From Halomonas litopenaei (lineage in GTDB: Bacteria; Pseudomonadota; Gammaproteobacteria; Pseudomonadales; Halomonadaceae), in NCBI RefSeq assembly GCF_003045775.1, contig NZ_PXNS01000004.1:372001-436000 (forward strand): 64,000 bases of DNA, written 5' to 3'. This document shows positions 1 through 9,433 of this stretch, piece after piece. A program made the position numbers and the translations under genes. Position 1 is the first letter of the stretch. The number at the start of each line of letters is the position of its first letter. The notes below the pieces were generated by a model. It did no database searches. It saw only the letters and a program-made list of their open reading frames with translations, and was not told where the DNA came from.

Positions 1-698
1 GCGTACATGTAGTGGACGCCGTAGCGAAGGTCTTCGAGCAGATTGCCGTCGATCACGCTGTCGCTGCTGGTGTCGATATAGACGCCGTCGCGCACCTGGC
101 GGATATCGTTGCCGGAGACCAGCGCCCGACGCGCATTGAACAGCTGCACGCCGTTGCCGCGGTCCTGGGAGCGTACCCGGGTATCGCCGCGAATCTGATT
201 GTCGAGGACCCGGGCGTCATCGACGCCATCGAGCCAGATACCGAAGCCAGGGCCGGACAGCCGGCAGCGCTCGATGCTGGCGCCATGGGCGGTCCTTTCC
301 ACGTGAACGCCCGCATCCATGGCGGTCAGGTCCGCACCCCAGTGCTGAAGGGTCAGCCCGGACAGGGAAATGCCAGGTGAGCGCAAGGTCAGCAGGGTCC
401 CGCTGCCGCCGCCATCGATCACCACACCGGCACCGTCGGCGACCAGGCTGAGCGGTTTGTCGATGATCACCGGGCCTGTCGCGTAGTGGCCCGGTGCGAG
501 CCGCAAGGTATCGTTGGGCTCGGCCTGCTCGACCCAGCGCTTGAGCGGTGTGCCCGCGGTCACCTTCAGCTCAGCGGCCAGCACCTCGCTGGAACTCAGT
601 ATCGCCAGTAGCGCCAGCCCTGCGGTCAGGGCCAGCGCCATCGGTGTCACTCGGCCAGGTGCCGAACGGCCTGCGAGAAAGGAGGGAACTTGGAACAT
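1..698 (-). CDS. nosD: NosD, periplasmic copper-site maturation protein (3' part cut by window edge)
   Basis: NosD is a periplasmic beta-helix protein that works with the NosFY ABC transporter in assembling the CuZ centre of nitrous oxide reductase. The visible N-terminal ~232 residues start with a signal peptide (about residues 1-42, hydrophobic stretch MALALTAGLALLAILSSSEV) and continue with parallel beta-helix repeats rich in D-G-V, N-x-I and G-N motifs, as in the CASH/NosD fold. The ATG at 698 is chosen because it precedes the signal peptide. It follows nosZ by 55 bases on the same strand, the usual nosRZD order. The reading frame is open to base 1, so the C-terminus and any nosFYL genes lie outside the window. 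Family assignment is firm from context and sequence. Confidence 0.88.
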   Translation of the reverse strand, partial: MFQVPSFLAGRSAPGRVTPMALALTAGLALLAILSSSEVLAAELKVTAGTPLKRWVEQAEPNDTLRLAPGHYATGPVIIDKPLSLVADGAGVVIDGGGSGTLLTLRSPGISLSGLTLQHWGADLTAMDAGVHVERTAHGASIERCRLSGPGFGIWLDGVDDARVLDNQIRGDTRVRSQDRGNGVQLFNARRALVSGNDIRQVRDGVYIDTSSDSVIDGNLLEDLRYGVHYMY

Positions 699-713
699 GG
701 TGATGTCGCCTGG

Positions 714-748
714 GGCCGTGCCGAGCGCCACCGGCGCTCGGCACGGCC
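714..748 (-). terminator. 16-bp hairpin between nosZ and nosD
   Basis: Arms 714-729 and 733-748 are perfectly complementary around an ACC loop. The hairpin begins a few bases after the nosZ stop codon and has no T run on the minus strand. It is more likely a partial attenuator or a 3'-end stabiliser of the nosZ message than a full terminator; that role is inferred. Confidence 0.6.
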
Positions 749-753
749 GCTCC

Positions 754-2640
754 TCAGGCCTTCTCCACCAGCATGCGACCGAACATTTCCATGTGCATCG
801 CGTGGCAGAACCAGTTGCAGTAGTACCAGTGCACACCGGCGCGTTCGGCGGTGAAGGTGACGCTGGACGTCTGCTGCGGACCGATCTCCATGGACACGCC
901 ATGGTTGACCATGCAGAAGCCGTGGGTCAGGTCTTCGACGGTATCCAGGTTGGTGATCACCACCGTGACCTCGTCACCCTGCTTCACCTTGAATTCGGTG
1001 ATGCCGTACTGGGGCGCGACAGAGGTCATGTAGACGCGCACCTTGTTGCCGTCGCGGATGACCTTGTTGTCGCTCTCCAGGGTGATGCCGTCGGCCTCGG
1101 CCATGGCGCGGGTGGGTGCGAAGAACGGGTCCTGGCGGTCCCACACCTGGATCGGGTTGAGCTGGTCGGCGCGCATCATGATGGCGTCATGGGGCTCGGC
1201 GTAGGTCGGGCCGTCATGCACCAGCTTCATGGTGTCGCCGGAGATGTCGATCAGCTGATCGTTTTCCGGGTGCAGCGGTCCCACCGGCAGGAAGCGGTCC
1301 TTGGAGAACTTGCACAGCACCACCAGCCACTTGCCGTCGGCATCGCGTGTCTCGCACAGGCTGGCGTGGTTGTGGCCCGGCTGATAGTGCACGTCGAGCT
1401 TCTGGTGGATGTAGTTGACGTCCTCGCCGTTGTAGGCGCGGATCGCCTCCTCGATGTTCCACTTGGCCACCTGGCTGTCGATGAACAGGGTGGTGTAGGC
1501 GAAGCCGCGACCGTCGAAGGTGGTATGCAGCGGCCCCAGGCCCAGCTCCGGCTCGGCGACCACGCTGTCGCGGGGCTCGATCTCGTCGGCGAACAGCGCC
1601 GGCAGCTTGTCGATGGCGATGATCGACACCGTCGGCGACAGCTTGCCGTTGGCGATGAAGTACTTGCCGTCGGGTGAGGTATTCAGGCCGTGGGGATTCT
1701 TGGGCACCGGAATGTAGCGCGTCAGCGGTGAGCCCTTGCGTCCGTCCAGCACCGGCACCGGGGAGTCGCCCAGGGTCTCGAACTGGCCCTTCTCGACGGC
1801 GGCCTCGATGGCTTCGACGTCGTACACCACCACCCAGTCACGCTCGGCACGCATGCTGTCGGCCAGGGTCATGCCCTTCTCGGAGTTGTAGCAGGTCGAG
1901 GCAACGAAGCGGCCAGTGTAGTCGGCGTCGGTGTTGTCCAGGTTGCCATCGACGATCACCTGCCAGGCCACCTCCATGGTCTCGGCGTCGATGGCGTTGA
2001 ACATGGTGTAGTAGTTCGCAGGATTCTCCAGATCACGACCGTCGTTGATCTGGGGGATCGGGAACTCGGCGTTGGCGAAGACGTACTTGGTGTAGGGCAC
2101 CTTCTGCAGGCGCAGGCCATGGATGGCCTGGACGTTGGGAATAGTGGTGACCTTGTCGGTCTTCATGATGTCGAGGCGGATCCGTGCCACCCGGGTATTG
2201 GCCTTGTCGTTGATGAACAAGTACTTGCCGTCATAACGACCGTCGGTGAGCGAGGCGTGGGGGTGGTGGGCGTCGCCGTTGTGGAAACGCGCGGACTCGC
2301 CGAGGATGTGCTTGGACTCGTTGGTGATGCCCCAGCCGGTGGCGCTCTCGGTGTTGAACACCGGAATGCGCATCAACTCGCGCATGGAGGGGATGCCCAG
2401 CACCCTCACTTCGCCGGAGTGGCCGCCGCTCCAGAAGCCGTAGTATTCGTCGAGTTCACCGGGGGCCACCATGGCATCGCCTTCACTGGCGCGGGCGCTG
2501 CGGCTGCCGAGCAGGGCGCTGGTGCCAACACCGCCGACCACTCCGCTGGCAAGGCCGGCGCCGGCGACGCCGGTCACCGCACTGTTGCGTAGAAAGTGGC
2601 GTCGGGCCAGATTCTGGATACTGCGGGAATCGTCACTCAC
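754..2640 (-). CDS. nosZ: Nitrous-oxide reductase NosZ
   Basis: Periplasmic multicopper enzyme reducing N2O to N2, the last step of denitrification. The 628-residue product is close to the family's usual ~630-640. It begins with a Tat signal (twin Arg near residues 11-12, [13 protein letters not shown], then a Gly/Ala-rich core), continues as a seven-bladed propeller that binds CuZ, and ends with a cupredoxin domain whose CuA motif [12 protein letters not shown] lies at about residues 605-616. The GTG at 2640 is preferred over an in-frame ATG at 2739: it has a GAGGAG ribosome site 7 bases upstream, gives a normal Tat leader, and sits one base after the nosR stop, which implies translational coupling. 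The Tat leader indicates clade I NosZ. Confidence 0.96.
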   Translation of the reverse strand: MSDDSRSIQNLARRHFLRNSAVTGVAGAGLASGVVGGVGTSALLGSRSARASEGDAMVAPGELDEYYGFWSGGHSGEVRVLGIPSMRELMRIPVFNTESATGWGITNESKHILGESARFHNGDAHHPHASLTDGRYDGKYLFINDKANTRVARIRLDIMKTDKVTTIPNVQAIHGLRLQKVPYTKYVFANAEFPIPQINDGRDLENPANYYTMFNAIDAETMEVAWQVIVDGNLDNTDADYTGRFVASTCYNSEKGMTLADSMRAERDWVVVYDVEAIEAAVEKGQFETLGDSPVPVLDGRKGSPLTRYIPVPKNPHGLNTSPDGKYFIANGKLSPTVSIIAIDKLPALFADEIEPRDSVVAEPELGLGPLHTTFDGRGFAYTTLFIDSQVAKWNIEEAIRAYNGEDVNYIHQKLDVHYQPGHNHASLCETRDADGKWLVVLCKFSKDRFLPVGPLHPENDQLIDISGDTMKLVHDGPTYAEPHDAIMMRADQLNPIQVWDRQDPFFAPTRAMAEADGITLESDNKVIRDGNKVRVYMTSVAPQYGITEFKVKQGDEVTVVITNLDTVEDLTHGFCMVNHGVSMEIGPQQTSSVTFTAERAGVHWYYCNWFCHAMHMEMFGRMLVEKA

Positions 2641-2641
2641 T

Positions 2642-4837
2642 TCAGTTCTCCTCAAGGCAGGGTATACGCCGCGGGTCGCCGTCCTGGCTTGATCCGCGGG
2701 GTTCTGCGTCACCCACGTCGCCGTGCGTCCTCGCCGCATTCCGTTCCAGGCGCTTTCTGCGCTTGACCCGGGGCGGACAGCGACGGTCGTCGTCGTAGGT
2801 GATCTGGCAGTCCAGGCAGTAGTGGCACTCCGAGGCCTCGATGCGACCGTCGGGATGGATGGCTACCAGCTCGCAGTCGTTGGCGCAGATCTGGCAGGGG
2901 GTGCCGCACTGGCCACGGTGCCGCCTGAGCCAGTCGAAAAGGCGCAGGCGACCGGCGATGGCCAGGCTCGCGCCCAGCGGGCAGACGTAGCGGCAGTAGG
3001 CCTTGTGCATGAAGGCCGAGCTTGCGATCAGTGCCACGGCGTAGAGCACATAGCCCCAGTCGCGCAGGAAGTGCAGGGTGATGGCGGTCTTGAACGGCTC
3101 GACCTCGGCCAGCCGCTCCGCCTGTCCCAGGTCGTAGAAGGACACCCCGACCAGGCCAAACAGGATCAGATACTTCACCACCCACAGCCGCCGGTGCACG
3201 GCGAAGGGCAGCGTCAGTTGCGGCACCTTCAGGTGACGGGCGAGCTGGTTGACCAGGTCCTGCAGCGCACCGAAGGGGCACAGCCAGCCGCAGAAGATGC
3301 TGCGGCCCCACAGCACCAGAGTGACCGCCACGAAGACCCACAGCACGAACATCAGCGGATCGATCAGGAAGGCCGACCAGCTGAAGCCATGGATGACGGA
3401 ATGGATCAGCGCCAGCACATTGACCACCGAGAGCTGGGCCAGCGAGACCCAGCCGATATAGACCAGGGTGTAGAGCAGGAAGGCCTTGCGCAGCGGGCGC
3501 AGCAGGCGCGGACGACGCGCCAGGGCGTCCTGGAACGCCAGGATCAGTGACAGCGTCACCAGTCCAGCACCAAGCCCGATCAGCTCTAGCCGACTCTGCT
3601 GCCACATCTCGAGCCACAGCGGGGCGGGCTCCACCGGCTCGGGACGCTCGATAAAGGCCTCGGGCAGCGCCTGGTCGAGATGAAAGCGGGTGAACTCCTG
3701 GGTCAGCGGCCCCGAGGCCCGGCGCACCAGCAGGTTCAGCCGCCAGGGCGTGCCCGGGTCGAAGTGGGCGTCCTCGTGGATCACGAAGATGTCGCGTTCG
3801 CCGAGTGCGGGGGCTCCGTCGATGGCCAGACGCGGCAGGCGGCGCTGGTCGCTGTCGTGGAAGCTGATCGAGGCGTTGCCCTGGACCAGCTCGATACGAT
3901 CGAAGATGCCGCCGCGCACGTAGCCCGACCCCTTGTAGGAAAAGCTGCCATCGGCGAGCAGGGCAACGGCGTGTTCGCCGGGGGCGAGGCTCGCCATCAA
4001 CTGGTCGTAGCCGCGCTCGCCGAGCAGATTGCGGCCAACGCTCGGCGCATTGAGGTAGCCCAGGTAAAGATCGATGAAGGTGGCGTCGCGGGGCGGACGC
4101 TGGCCGCTCAGGTAGTGCTCCGCCGGGGTGCCGACGAAGGCGTCGTCGACCTCTCCCTGGCGCAGGGTCAGGTGACCCAGTGCCCCCTGGTCGAGCAAGC
4201 CCTGCCAGTCGGCGGGCGCGTAGATCTCGTCGCGCACGCGGGCGATTGGCGCTGCCGCGGGGTCCTCGATCAGCCCCAGGGCGGCGGCGACCAGGCGTCC
4301 TGCCCGCATGATGGTGTCGTTGACCACGATGACGGTCACGGTGGCGCCGGAGATGGCGTCGACGTCCTCTCCCACCTCCAGGCGCGACGTCACCGAGGTA
4401 CCTAGGTGCTGGCCGGCGAAGTCGTCCAGGCGCTCTGACGGGATACCGACCAGCATGATCGGCTCGGAATGATTGAGCACCTTGGCCAGGCGCAGGCTGG
4501 CGGAAGGATCGATGGCGATCAGCAGGTTGACCGGCTTGCCCGAGTAGGCGGGGATCGGCGCGACCTCGGCGCTCTCGAAGGCGTAGCCGACCAGCTCGTC
4601 GCCTCGGTAGAGCGCATTGACCGGCCACGGCAGGTCGGCCACCGGCTCTATTCTGTCGGTGCCGGGAAAGGCCTGCTGAAACAGGGCGAGGTCACCCTTG
4701 GCGCTGCCAAGGTCACCGGGATACTGATCGAATTCCAGCGCCAGGGCGGGCAGGCTCAACCACATCGCCAACAGCACGACAAGCAGGCGCAGGGGAGAAG
4801 ACCAGTGGCGGGGAAAATGGCGGGGGGCTTGGGTCAT
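2642..4837 (-). CDS. nosR: NosR, membrane flavo-iron-sulfur protein of N2O respiration
   Basis: NosR supports nosZ expression and electron supply to NosZ. The 731-residue protein has an N-terminal hydrophobic signal (residues ~17-34), a periplasmic FMN-binding domain with the covalent flavin motif SGATVT (163-168), a block of transmembrane helices from about 420 to 640 carrying two CxxxCP motifs (CGWLCP near 513 and CRYVCP near 615), and a cytoplasmic ferredoxin-like tail with CQICANDC and CHYCLDC. The ATG at 4837 is chosen over one at 4882 because GAGG precedes it and the signal peptide starts there directly. It lies between the cytochrome gene and nosZ in one transcription unit. Length and domain order are normal for the family. 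Confidence 0.95.
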   Translation of the reverse strand: MTQAPRHFPRHWSSPLRLLVVLLAMWLSLPALALEFDQYPGDLGSAKGDLALFQQAFPGTDRIEPVADLPWPVNALYRGDELVGYAFESAEVAPIPAYSGKPVNLLIAIDPSASLRLAKVLNHSEPIMLVGIPSERLDDFAGQHLGTSVTSRLEVGEDVDAISGATVTVIVVNDTIMRAGRLVAAALGLIEDPAAAPIARVRDEIYAPADWQGLLDQGALGHLTLRQGEVDDAFVGTPAEHYLSGQRPPRDATFIDLYLGYLNAPSVGRNLLGERGYDQLMASLAPGEHAVALLADGSFSYKGSGYVRGGIFDRIELVQGNASISFHDSDQRRLPRLAIDGAPALGERDIFVIHEDAHFDPGTPWRLNLLVRRASGPLTQEFTRFHLDQALPEAFIERPEPVEPAPLWLEMWQQSRLELIGLGAGLVTLSLILAFQDALARRPRLLRPLRKAFLLYTLVYIGWVSLAQLSVVNVLALIHSVIHGFSWSAFLIDPLMFVLWVFVAVTLVLWGRSIFCGWLCPFGALQDLVNQLARHLKVPQLTLPFAVHRRLWVVKYLILFGLVGVSFYDLGQAERLAEVEPFKTAITLHFLRDWGYVLYAVALIASSAFMHKAYCRYVCPLGASLAIAGRLRLFDWLRRHRGQCGTPCQICANDCELVAIHPDGRIEASECHYCLDCQITYDDDRRCPPRVKRRKRLERNAARTHGDVGDAEPRGSSQDGDPRRIPCLEEN

Positions 4838-4844
4838 GGCATGA

Positions 4845-4869
4845 CCTCGAGGCGCAAAGCGCCCCGAGG
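4845..4869 (-). other. Hairpin overlapping the nosR ribosome binding site
   Basis: Arms 4845-4855 and 4859-4869 pair with one mismatch around an AAA loop. On the minus strand the downstream arm contains the GAGG that serves as the nosR ribosome site, so folding would mask it. Whether this controls translation is inference. Confidence 0.4.
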
Positions 4870-4892
4870 ACGCTTCGCGCACCAGGGTGGGA

Positions 4893-5210
4893 TCAGGGCG
4901 TCAGCGACGAGAAGTAGGCGGCGATGTCGGCGATATCCTGATCCGACAGGGCCGCCGCCTGGGGCGCCATGATGGCGGACATGCCACCACCGCGCTGACC
5001 CTCGCGGTAGGCCTTGAGCGCGCTTTCCAGGTACGGAGCGTTCTGACCCGCCAGGTTGGGATAGATCGGTCCGGTGGCCTTGCCGTCAGTGCCATGGCAG
5101 GCGGCGCAGGCGCCGATCTTGGTTTCACCGGCGGCGGCGTCGCCGGCGGCCTGGGCGTTGAGACTGAACAGACAGGCGGCGCCAAGCGCGGCCAGGGGGA
5201 TCCATTTCAT
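4893..5210 (-). CDS. Small periplasmic class I cytochrome c
   Basis: A 105-residue monohaem cytochrome, probably an electron donor to NosZ or NirS. It has a signal peptide (residues 1-22, ending AQAA), haem motif CAACH at 35-39 and a Met-rich loop (GGGMSAIM, ~75-82) that would supply the sixth haem ligand, as in the c4/c553 group. The ATG at 5210 is chosen over upstream in-frame starts because it directly begins the signal peptide and has GAGGAG upstream. It is the first gene of the nos operon here, 55 bases before nosR, and is probably driven from the gap at 5211-5608, which holds an FNR-like box. It could be called nosC, but I cannot prove that orthology. Confidence 0.85.
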   Translation of the reverse strand: MKWIPLAALGAACLFSLNAQAAGDAAAGETKIGACAACHGTDGKATGPIYPNLAGQNAPYLESALKAYREGQRGGGMSAIMAPQAAALSDQDIADIAAYFSSLTP

Positions 5211-5389
5211 GATGAGCGCTCCTCGGTCTTGGGGCGTGATACCTGACGCAAGCGGCGTGCGGCTTGGGTCAGGCATCACGGTTTGTGCGGGATGTCCCTT
5301 GGGACTCTCGAGTATTGGAGCGCTCAGCGACAATACCCTATGACGTTGGTCAACTTTAGGCGGGGAGAGGTACGTCTTCCGTACTATGC

Positions 5390-5403
5390 TTGATCGGGAT
5401 CAC
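5390..5403. promoter_or_regulatory. FNR/ANR/DNR-like box (nos side)
   Basis: TTGATCGGGATCAC matches the TTGAT-N4-ATCAA consensus at 9 of 10 positions. It lies 180 bases upstream of the cytochrome start. No good -10 sits at the classical class II distance leftward, so the promoter position is uncertain. Confidence 0.55.
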
Positions 5404-5500
5404 TGGGATGGCAGGGGCATCATTGCGGTTGGCTCTCGTTTGCACTACCTCGGGCGAGAACACGCCACAGGGGCAAGCGCCGTGATGCCGCTGCCGTGAT

Positions 5501-5514
5501 TTGATGCAGATCAT
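5501..5514. promoter_or_regulatory. FNR/ANR-like box upstream of hemN
   Basis: TTGATGCAGATCAT matches the FNR consensus at 9 of 10 positions and ends 94 bases before the hemN ATG. hemN is a classic Fnr/Anr target in gammaproteobacteria. Confidence 0.65.
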
Positions 5515-5608
5515 GTCTGGCTTCGTCTTGCCGGGACGGGCGGATTCGACGTGCGACAATGCCGACAGATGCCGCCGTCGGGCGGTCGTGTCACGAGGGG
5601 CCTTGTCG

Positions 5609-6994
5609 ATGTCATCCGATGTTTTGCCGTTTCAGCGTGCGCTGGTCGAGAAGTACGACCGTCCAGGGCCGCGCTACACCTCCTATCCCACCGCGCCGCA
5701 CTTCCACGACGGTTTCGGTGTCGCCGACTATCGCCAGGCGGTCGAGCGCAGCCAGCAGGGGGAGCCGAAGCCGCTGTCGGTCTACGTCCATGTGCCCTTC
5801 TGCGAAAGCCTCTGCTACTACTGTGCCTGCTCCAAGATCATTACGCACAATCGCGAGCGTGCCGCCGACTACCTGGCGCTGCTCAAGCGCGAGATCGCCC
5901 TGCAGGCGGCGCTGTTCGACGAGACCCGGGAGCTCAACCAGCTGCACCTGGGTGGGGGCACCCCGACCTTTCTGTCCAATGACCAGCTCAAGGGGCTGAT
6001 CGACGCCCTGGCGCGCCACTTCCGGTTCGCCCCGGAGCAGCGCCGGGAATTCTCGCTGGAGGTGGATCCGCGTACGGTGACCCCCGCCCAGATCCATGAA
6101 CTGCGCGAGATGGGCTTCAATCGTCTGAGCTTCGGCGTCCAGGACTTCGATCCGCTGGTGCAGAAGGCGGTCAACCGCGTGCAGAGCGAGGCCCAGGTGG
6201 CGGCCCTGGTGGACGCCGCCCGGGACGCCGGCTTCGCCTCGGTGTCGGTGGACCTGATCTATGGGCTGCCGCTGCAGACCCGCGACAGCTTCGACGCCAC
6301 CCTGGCCAAGGTGGTGGCGCTGAGACCCGACCGCATCGCCGCCTACAGCTACGCCCACCTGCCGTCGCTGTTCAAGGCCCAGCGGCTGATCCGCGACGAG
6401 GACATGCCGCCGCCCGGGCGCAAGCTCGAGTTGCTCGAGCTGACCATCGAGCGGCTGACCCAGGCGGGCTACGTCTATATCGGCATGGACCACTTCGCCC
6501 TGCCCGAGGACGAACTCAGCAGAGCCCGTCACGACGGTACCCTGCAGCGCAATTTCCAGGGCTACTCGACCCACGCTCAGTGCGACATGATCGGGCTCGG
6601 GGTCACCTCCATCGGCAAGGTCGGCGACGCCTACAGCCAGAACGTCAAGACCACCGCCGAGTACGCCGAGCACCTCGAGGCCGGGCGGCTGCCGGTGTTG
6701 CGGGGCTATCGGTTGAGCGACGAAGACCAGCTGCGTGCCGAACTGATCACCTCGCTGATGTGTCACGGCGAGGTGCGCTTCGCCGAGTTCGAAGCCCGTC
6801 ACGCTATCGACTTTCGCACGCATTTCGCCAGCGCCCTCGACCAGCTCGACGAGATGCAGGCCGACGGCTTGATCGAGATCAAGCAGCAAGCGCTCAGGGT
6901 ACTGCCGGCAGGACGCCTGATGATGCGCAACGTGGCCATGGCCTTCGATGCCTACCTGGTCCCCGGCAGCGGGCGCTTCTCGCGCACCGTCTAG
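5609..6994 (+). CDS. hemN: Oxygen-independent coproporphyrinogen III oxidase HemN
   Basis: Radical-SAM enzyme that oxidatively decarboxylates coproporphyrinogen III to protoporphyrinogen IX without oxygen, supplying haem for anaerobic cytochromes. The 461-residue product carries the radical SAM cluster motif with Cys at 65, 69 and 72 (CESLCYYC) followed by a fourth Cys at 74, the HLGGGTPTF SAM-binding segment, and the family N-terminus RPGPRYTSYPTAPHF. Length is normal for HemN rather than the shorter HemW. The ATG at 5609 is chosen because it precedes the conserved N-terminus and has GAGGGG upstream; the upstream extension from 5501 is unconserved and overlaps a regulatory box. Likely induced under low oxygen by the FNR-like box. 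Confidence 0.95.
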   Translation: MSSDVLPFQRALVEKYDRPGPRYTSYPTAPHFHDGFGVADYRQAVERSQQGEPKPLSVYVHVPFCESLCYYCACSKIITHNRERAADYLALLKREIALQAALFDETRELNQLHLGGGTPTFLSNDQLKGLIDALARHFRFAPEQRREFSLEVDPRTVTPAQIHELREMGFNRLSFGVQDFDPLVQKAVNRVQSEAQVAALVDAARDAGFASVSVDLIYGLPLQTRDSFDATLAKVVALRPDRIAAYSYAHLPSLFKAQRLIRDEDMPPPGRKLELLELTIERLTQAGYVYIGMDHFALPEDELSRARHDGTLQRNFQGYSTHAQCDMIGLGVTSIGKVGDAYSQNVKTTAEYAEHLEAGRLPVLRGYRLSDEDQLRAELITSLMCHGEVRFAEFEARHAIDFRTHFASALDQLDEMQADGLIEIKQQALRVLPAGRLMMRNVAMAFDAYLVPGSGRFSRTV

Positions 6995-7074
6995 CCGGCT
7001 CTATCGCGGCTGCCCCGGGGCGAGACGCCCGGGGTAGGCCGCGCTACCTTTCATGCGCCAAAGCCGAATTAACG

Positions 7075-7100
7075 ATCGGGTCTTCCATGGCCCGATTTTT
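7075..7100 (+). terminator. Terminator after hemN
   Basis: A 6-bp stem (ATCGGG 7075-7080 with CCCGAT 7091-7096), 10-base loop and a run of five T, 80 bases after the hemN stop. A GC-rich inverted repeat just upstream (~7013-7035) may contribute. Confidence 0.5.
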
Positions 7101-7145
7101 CGTTTATATTGTGCCGCCGGTCGAAAATTTTACTATATCTGGTAG
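7099..7145. promoter_or_regulatory. Paired NrdR-like boxes upstream of nrdJa
   Basis: Two AT-rich 16-mers, 7099-7114 (core TATATTGTG) and 7130-7145 (core ACTATATCTGGT), each partly match the NrdR consensus ACAC-WATATATW-GTGT. Their centres are 31 bp apart, the three-turn spacing typical of NrdR operators. They lie about 85-130 bases before the nrdJa start. Each single box is degenerate; the pairing is the main evidence. Confidence 0.5.
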
Positions 7146-7228
7146 GGTGCCCGAGCTTATCCGGAGCGCGCATCCGCCCCTTTACGACCCCGTTTATTTG
7201 CCGGTAACTTCATCGGAGACAAGCTTTC

Positions 7229-9340
7229 ATGACCACATCCGCCAAGGCCGCCGCCCTGTCGCAGGAGGTTCCCATGCAGGGCCCCTCGTATGACATCTGG
7301 GACGCCAAGTATCGCTTGAAGGACCGTCACGGCCAGCCCGTCGACGCCGACCTTCAGGCCACCTGGGACCGTGTGGCCAAGGCGCTGGCCGCCGTCGAGG
7401 GCGACGCCGCCGACAAATGGCTGCCGAAGTTTCGCTGGGCGCTGGAACACGGCGCCGTGCCGGCAGGCCGGATCACCTCCAACGCCGGGGCCGAGGGCTA
7501 CAAGCCTGCGGTCAGCCTGATCAACTGCACGGTATCGCGGACCATCCGCGACTCCATGCACGACATCCTCGACAGCGTGGTGGACGCGGGCATGACCCTC
7601 AAGGCCGGCTGCGGCATCGGCTACGAGTTCTCCACCCTGCGCCACAAGGGTGCCTTCGTGTTCGGCGCCGGTGCCGGCACCAACGGCCCCCTGGCGTTCA
7701 TGGATATCTACGACAAGATGTGCTTTACGGTGGCCTCCGCCGGCGGCCGTCGTGGCGCCCAGATGGGCACCTTCGACGTCGGTCATCCCGACGTGCGCGA
7801 CTTTATCGAGGCCAAGCGTGAGGCCGGTCGCCTGCGCCAGTTCAACCTGAGCCTGCTGATCACCGACGAGTTCATGGAAGCGGTGAAGCAGGACGCCGAC
7901 TGGCCGCTGGCCTTCCCGCTGCACGAGGGCGAGAAGGGCGACGTCGACGACAGCGAGCTGATCTACCGCGACTGGCCGGTGATCGAGGACGGTTACACCC
8001 AGGACGCCGAAGGTCGCGTGGCCTGCCGCGTGGTCGAGGTGATCAAGGCCCGCGAGCTGTGGGACACCATCATGCGGTCCACCTATGACTACGCCGAGCC
8101 CGGGTTCATCCTGATCGACCAGGTCAACCGCATGAACAACAACTGGTTCTGCGAAGAGATCCGCGCCACCAATCCCTGCGGCGAGCAGCCGCTGCCGCCG
8201 GAGGGCGCCTGCCTGCTGGGGTCGGTCAACCTGACCCGCTTCGTGATCGATCCGTTCGGCGACAAGCCGCGCTTCGACTGGGACAAGTACCGCGAAGTAG
8301 TGGCGATCTTCACCCGCATGCTCGACAACGTGGTCGAGATCAGCGGCCTGCCGCTGTCCGGCCAGCGCCGCGAGATCGAGGCCAAACGTCGCCACGGCAT
8401 GGGGTTCCTGGGCCTCGGCTCGACCATGACCATGCTCAAGATGCCCTACGGCTCGGCCGAGTCGCTGGGCTTCACCGAGGAAGTCAGCCGAGTGCTGGCC
8501 GTGCAGGGTTGGAAGCAGGCGCTGGAGCTGTCCCGCGAGAAAGGCATGGCCCCGATCCTCGAGCAGGAGTTCGAGCTGACGCCGAAGATGCTGCGCGAGC
8601 GTCCCGAGCTCGGCCGCGACGGCTACGAGGTCGGCGACAAGGTGCCCGGGCGCATCCTGCACGCCCGCTACAGCCGCTACATGCAGAAGATCGCCGAGGT
8701 CGAGCCGCAGCTGGTGGCGGAGCTGGCCGAGCACGGCGCGCGCTTCACCCACCACTCGTCGATTGCCCCCACCGGGACGATCAGCCTGTCGCTGGGCAAC
8801 AACGCTTCCAACGGCATCGAGCCGTCGTTCTCCCATCGCTACTTCCGCAACGTGATCCAGGCCGGCAAGAAGACCAAGGAGCAGGTCGAGGTGGTGTCCT
8901 TCGAGCTCGCCGCCTATCGTCACTTCATGCACGCCGACGCGGTGGAAAGCGACCTGCCCGACTACTTCATCACCGCCGACGCGGTGACCCCCAAGCAGCA
9001 CGTGGCGGTGCAGGCCGCGGCCCAGGCCTGGGTCGACTCGGCGATCTCCAAGACCGTCAACGTGCCCACCGACTTTGCCTTCGAGGCGTTCAAGGACCTG
9101 TACCTGGACGCCTACCAGAGCCGCCTCAAGGGCTGCACCACCTTCCGCTTCAACCCGGAGGCCTTCCAGGGCGTGCTGGTGCGCGAGGATGACCTCAAGA
9201 ACACTACTTATATCTTCGAGCTGGAGAACGGCGAGACCCTCGAACTCAAGGGCGACGAGACGGTGATCTACGACGGCGAGGAACACAACGCCGCCAACCT
9301 CTACGACGGCTTGAAGGAGGGGACCTATGGCAAGTGGTAA
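7229..9340 (+). CDS. nrdJa: Class II (adenosylcobalamin-dependent) ribonucleotide reductase, main subunit
   Basis: Reduces ribonucleotides to deoxyribonucleotides using adenosylcobalamin as radical source, so it works with or without oxygen. The 703-residue product has the RNR 10-stranded barrel signatures: INCTVSRTIRDSM, the substrate loop NPCGEQPLPPEGACLLGSVNL starting near residue 315, and HHSSIAPTGTISLSLG near 512. It ends (GTYGKW) before the zinc-like C-terminal Cys domain, which is encoded by the next gene; such NrdJa/NrdJb splits are known in Pseudomonas. The ATG at 7229 has GGAGA about 10 bases upstream. Probably repressed by NrdR through the paired boxes upstream. No B12 riboswitch was seen. 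Confidence 0.92.
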   Translation: MTTSAKAAALSQEVPMQGPSYDIWDAKYRLKDRHGQPVDADLQATWDRVAKALAAVEGDAADKWLPKFRWALEHGAVPAGRITSNAGAEGYKPAVSLINCTVSRTIRDSMHDILDSVVDAGMTLKAGCGIGYEFSTLRHKGAFVFGAGAGTNGPLAFMDIYDKMCFTVASAGGRRGAQMGTFDVGHPDVRDFIEAKREAGRLRQFNLSLLITDEFMEAVKQDADWPLAFPLHEGEKGDVDDSELIYRDWPVIEDGYTQDAEGRVACRVVEVIKARELWDTIMRSTYDYAEPGFILIDQVNRMNNNWFCEEIRATNPCGEQPLPPEGACLLGSVNLTRFVIDPFGDKPRFDWDKYREVVAIFTRMLDNVVEISGLPLSGQRREIEAKRRHGMGFLGLGSTMTMLKMPYGSAESLGFTEEVSRVLAVQGWKQALELSREKGMAPILEQEFELTPKMLRERPELGRDGYEVGDKVPGRILHARYSRYMQKIAEVEPQLVAELAEHGARFTHHSSIAPTGTISLSLGNNASNGIEPSFSHRYFRNVIQAGKKTKEQVEVVSFELAAYRHFMHADAVESDLPDYFITADAVTPKQHVAVQAAAQAWVDSAISKTVNVPTDFAFEAFKDLYLDAYQSRLKGCTTFRFNPEAFQGVLVREDDLKNTTYIFELENGETLELKGDETVIYDGEEHNAANLYDGLKEGTYGKW

Positions 9341-9433
9341 TCGGACCAGCGGCGGGCCAGTCGGCCAGCCGCAATATCATGCCTGGGTCGTGAGCGTGTC
9401 ACGCCCGCATCATCTTTCTGGAGGAGCCCGCTG

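Larger units (their letters stand above)
5211..5608. promoter_or_regulatory. Divergent promoter region between nos operon and hemN
   Basis: A 398-base gap between the leftward cytochrome/nosRZD operon and rightward hemN. It holds two FNR/ANR-like boxes (listed separately), one suited to each direction. No further gene is convincing; an in-frame extension of hemN starting at a TTG (5501) would overlap one box and lacks conserved sequence. Confidence 0.7.

Noticed and set aside
7000..7228. Cobalamin riboswitch before the B12-dependent reductase
   Set aside because: No B12-box sequence or room for the full fold was found; the gap is better explained by a terminator and NrdR-like boxes.
7157..9286. 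Long open frame on the minus strand opposite nrdJa (709 codons)
   Set aside because: Mirror frame of a strongly coding GC-rich gene; the translation is low-complexity (His/Leu/Val/Gly-rich) with no motif, whereas the plus strand encodes a clear ribonucleotide reductase.
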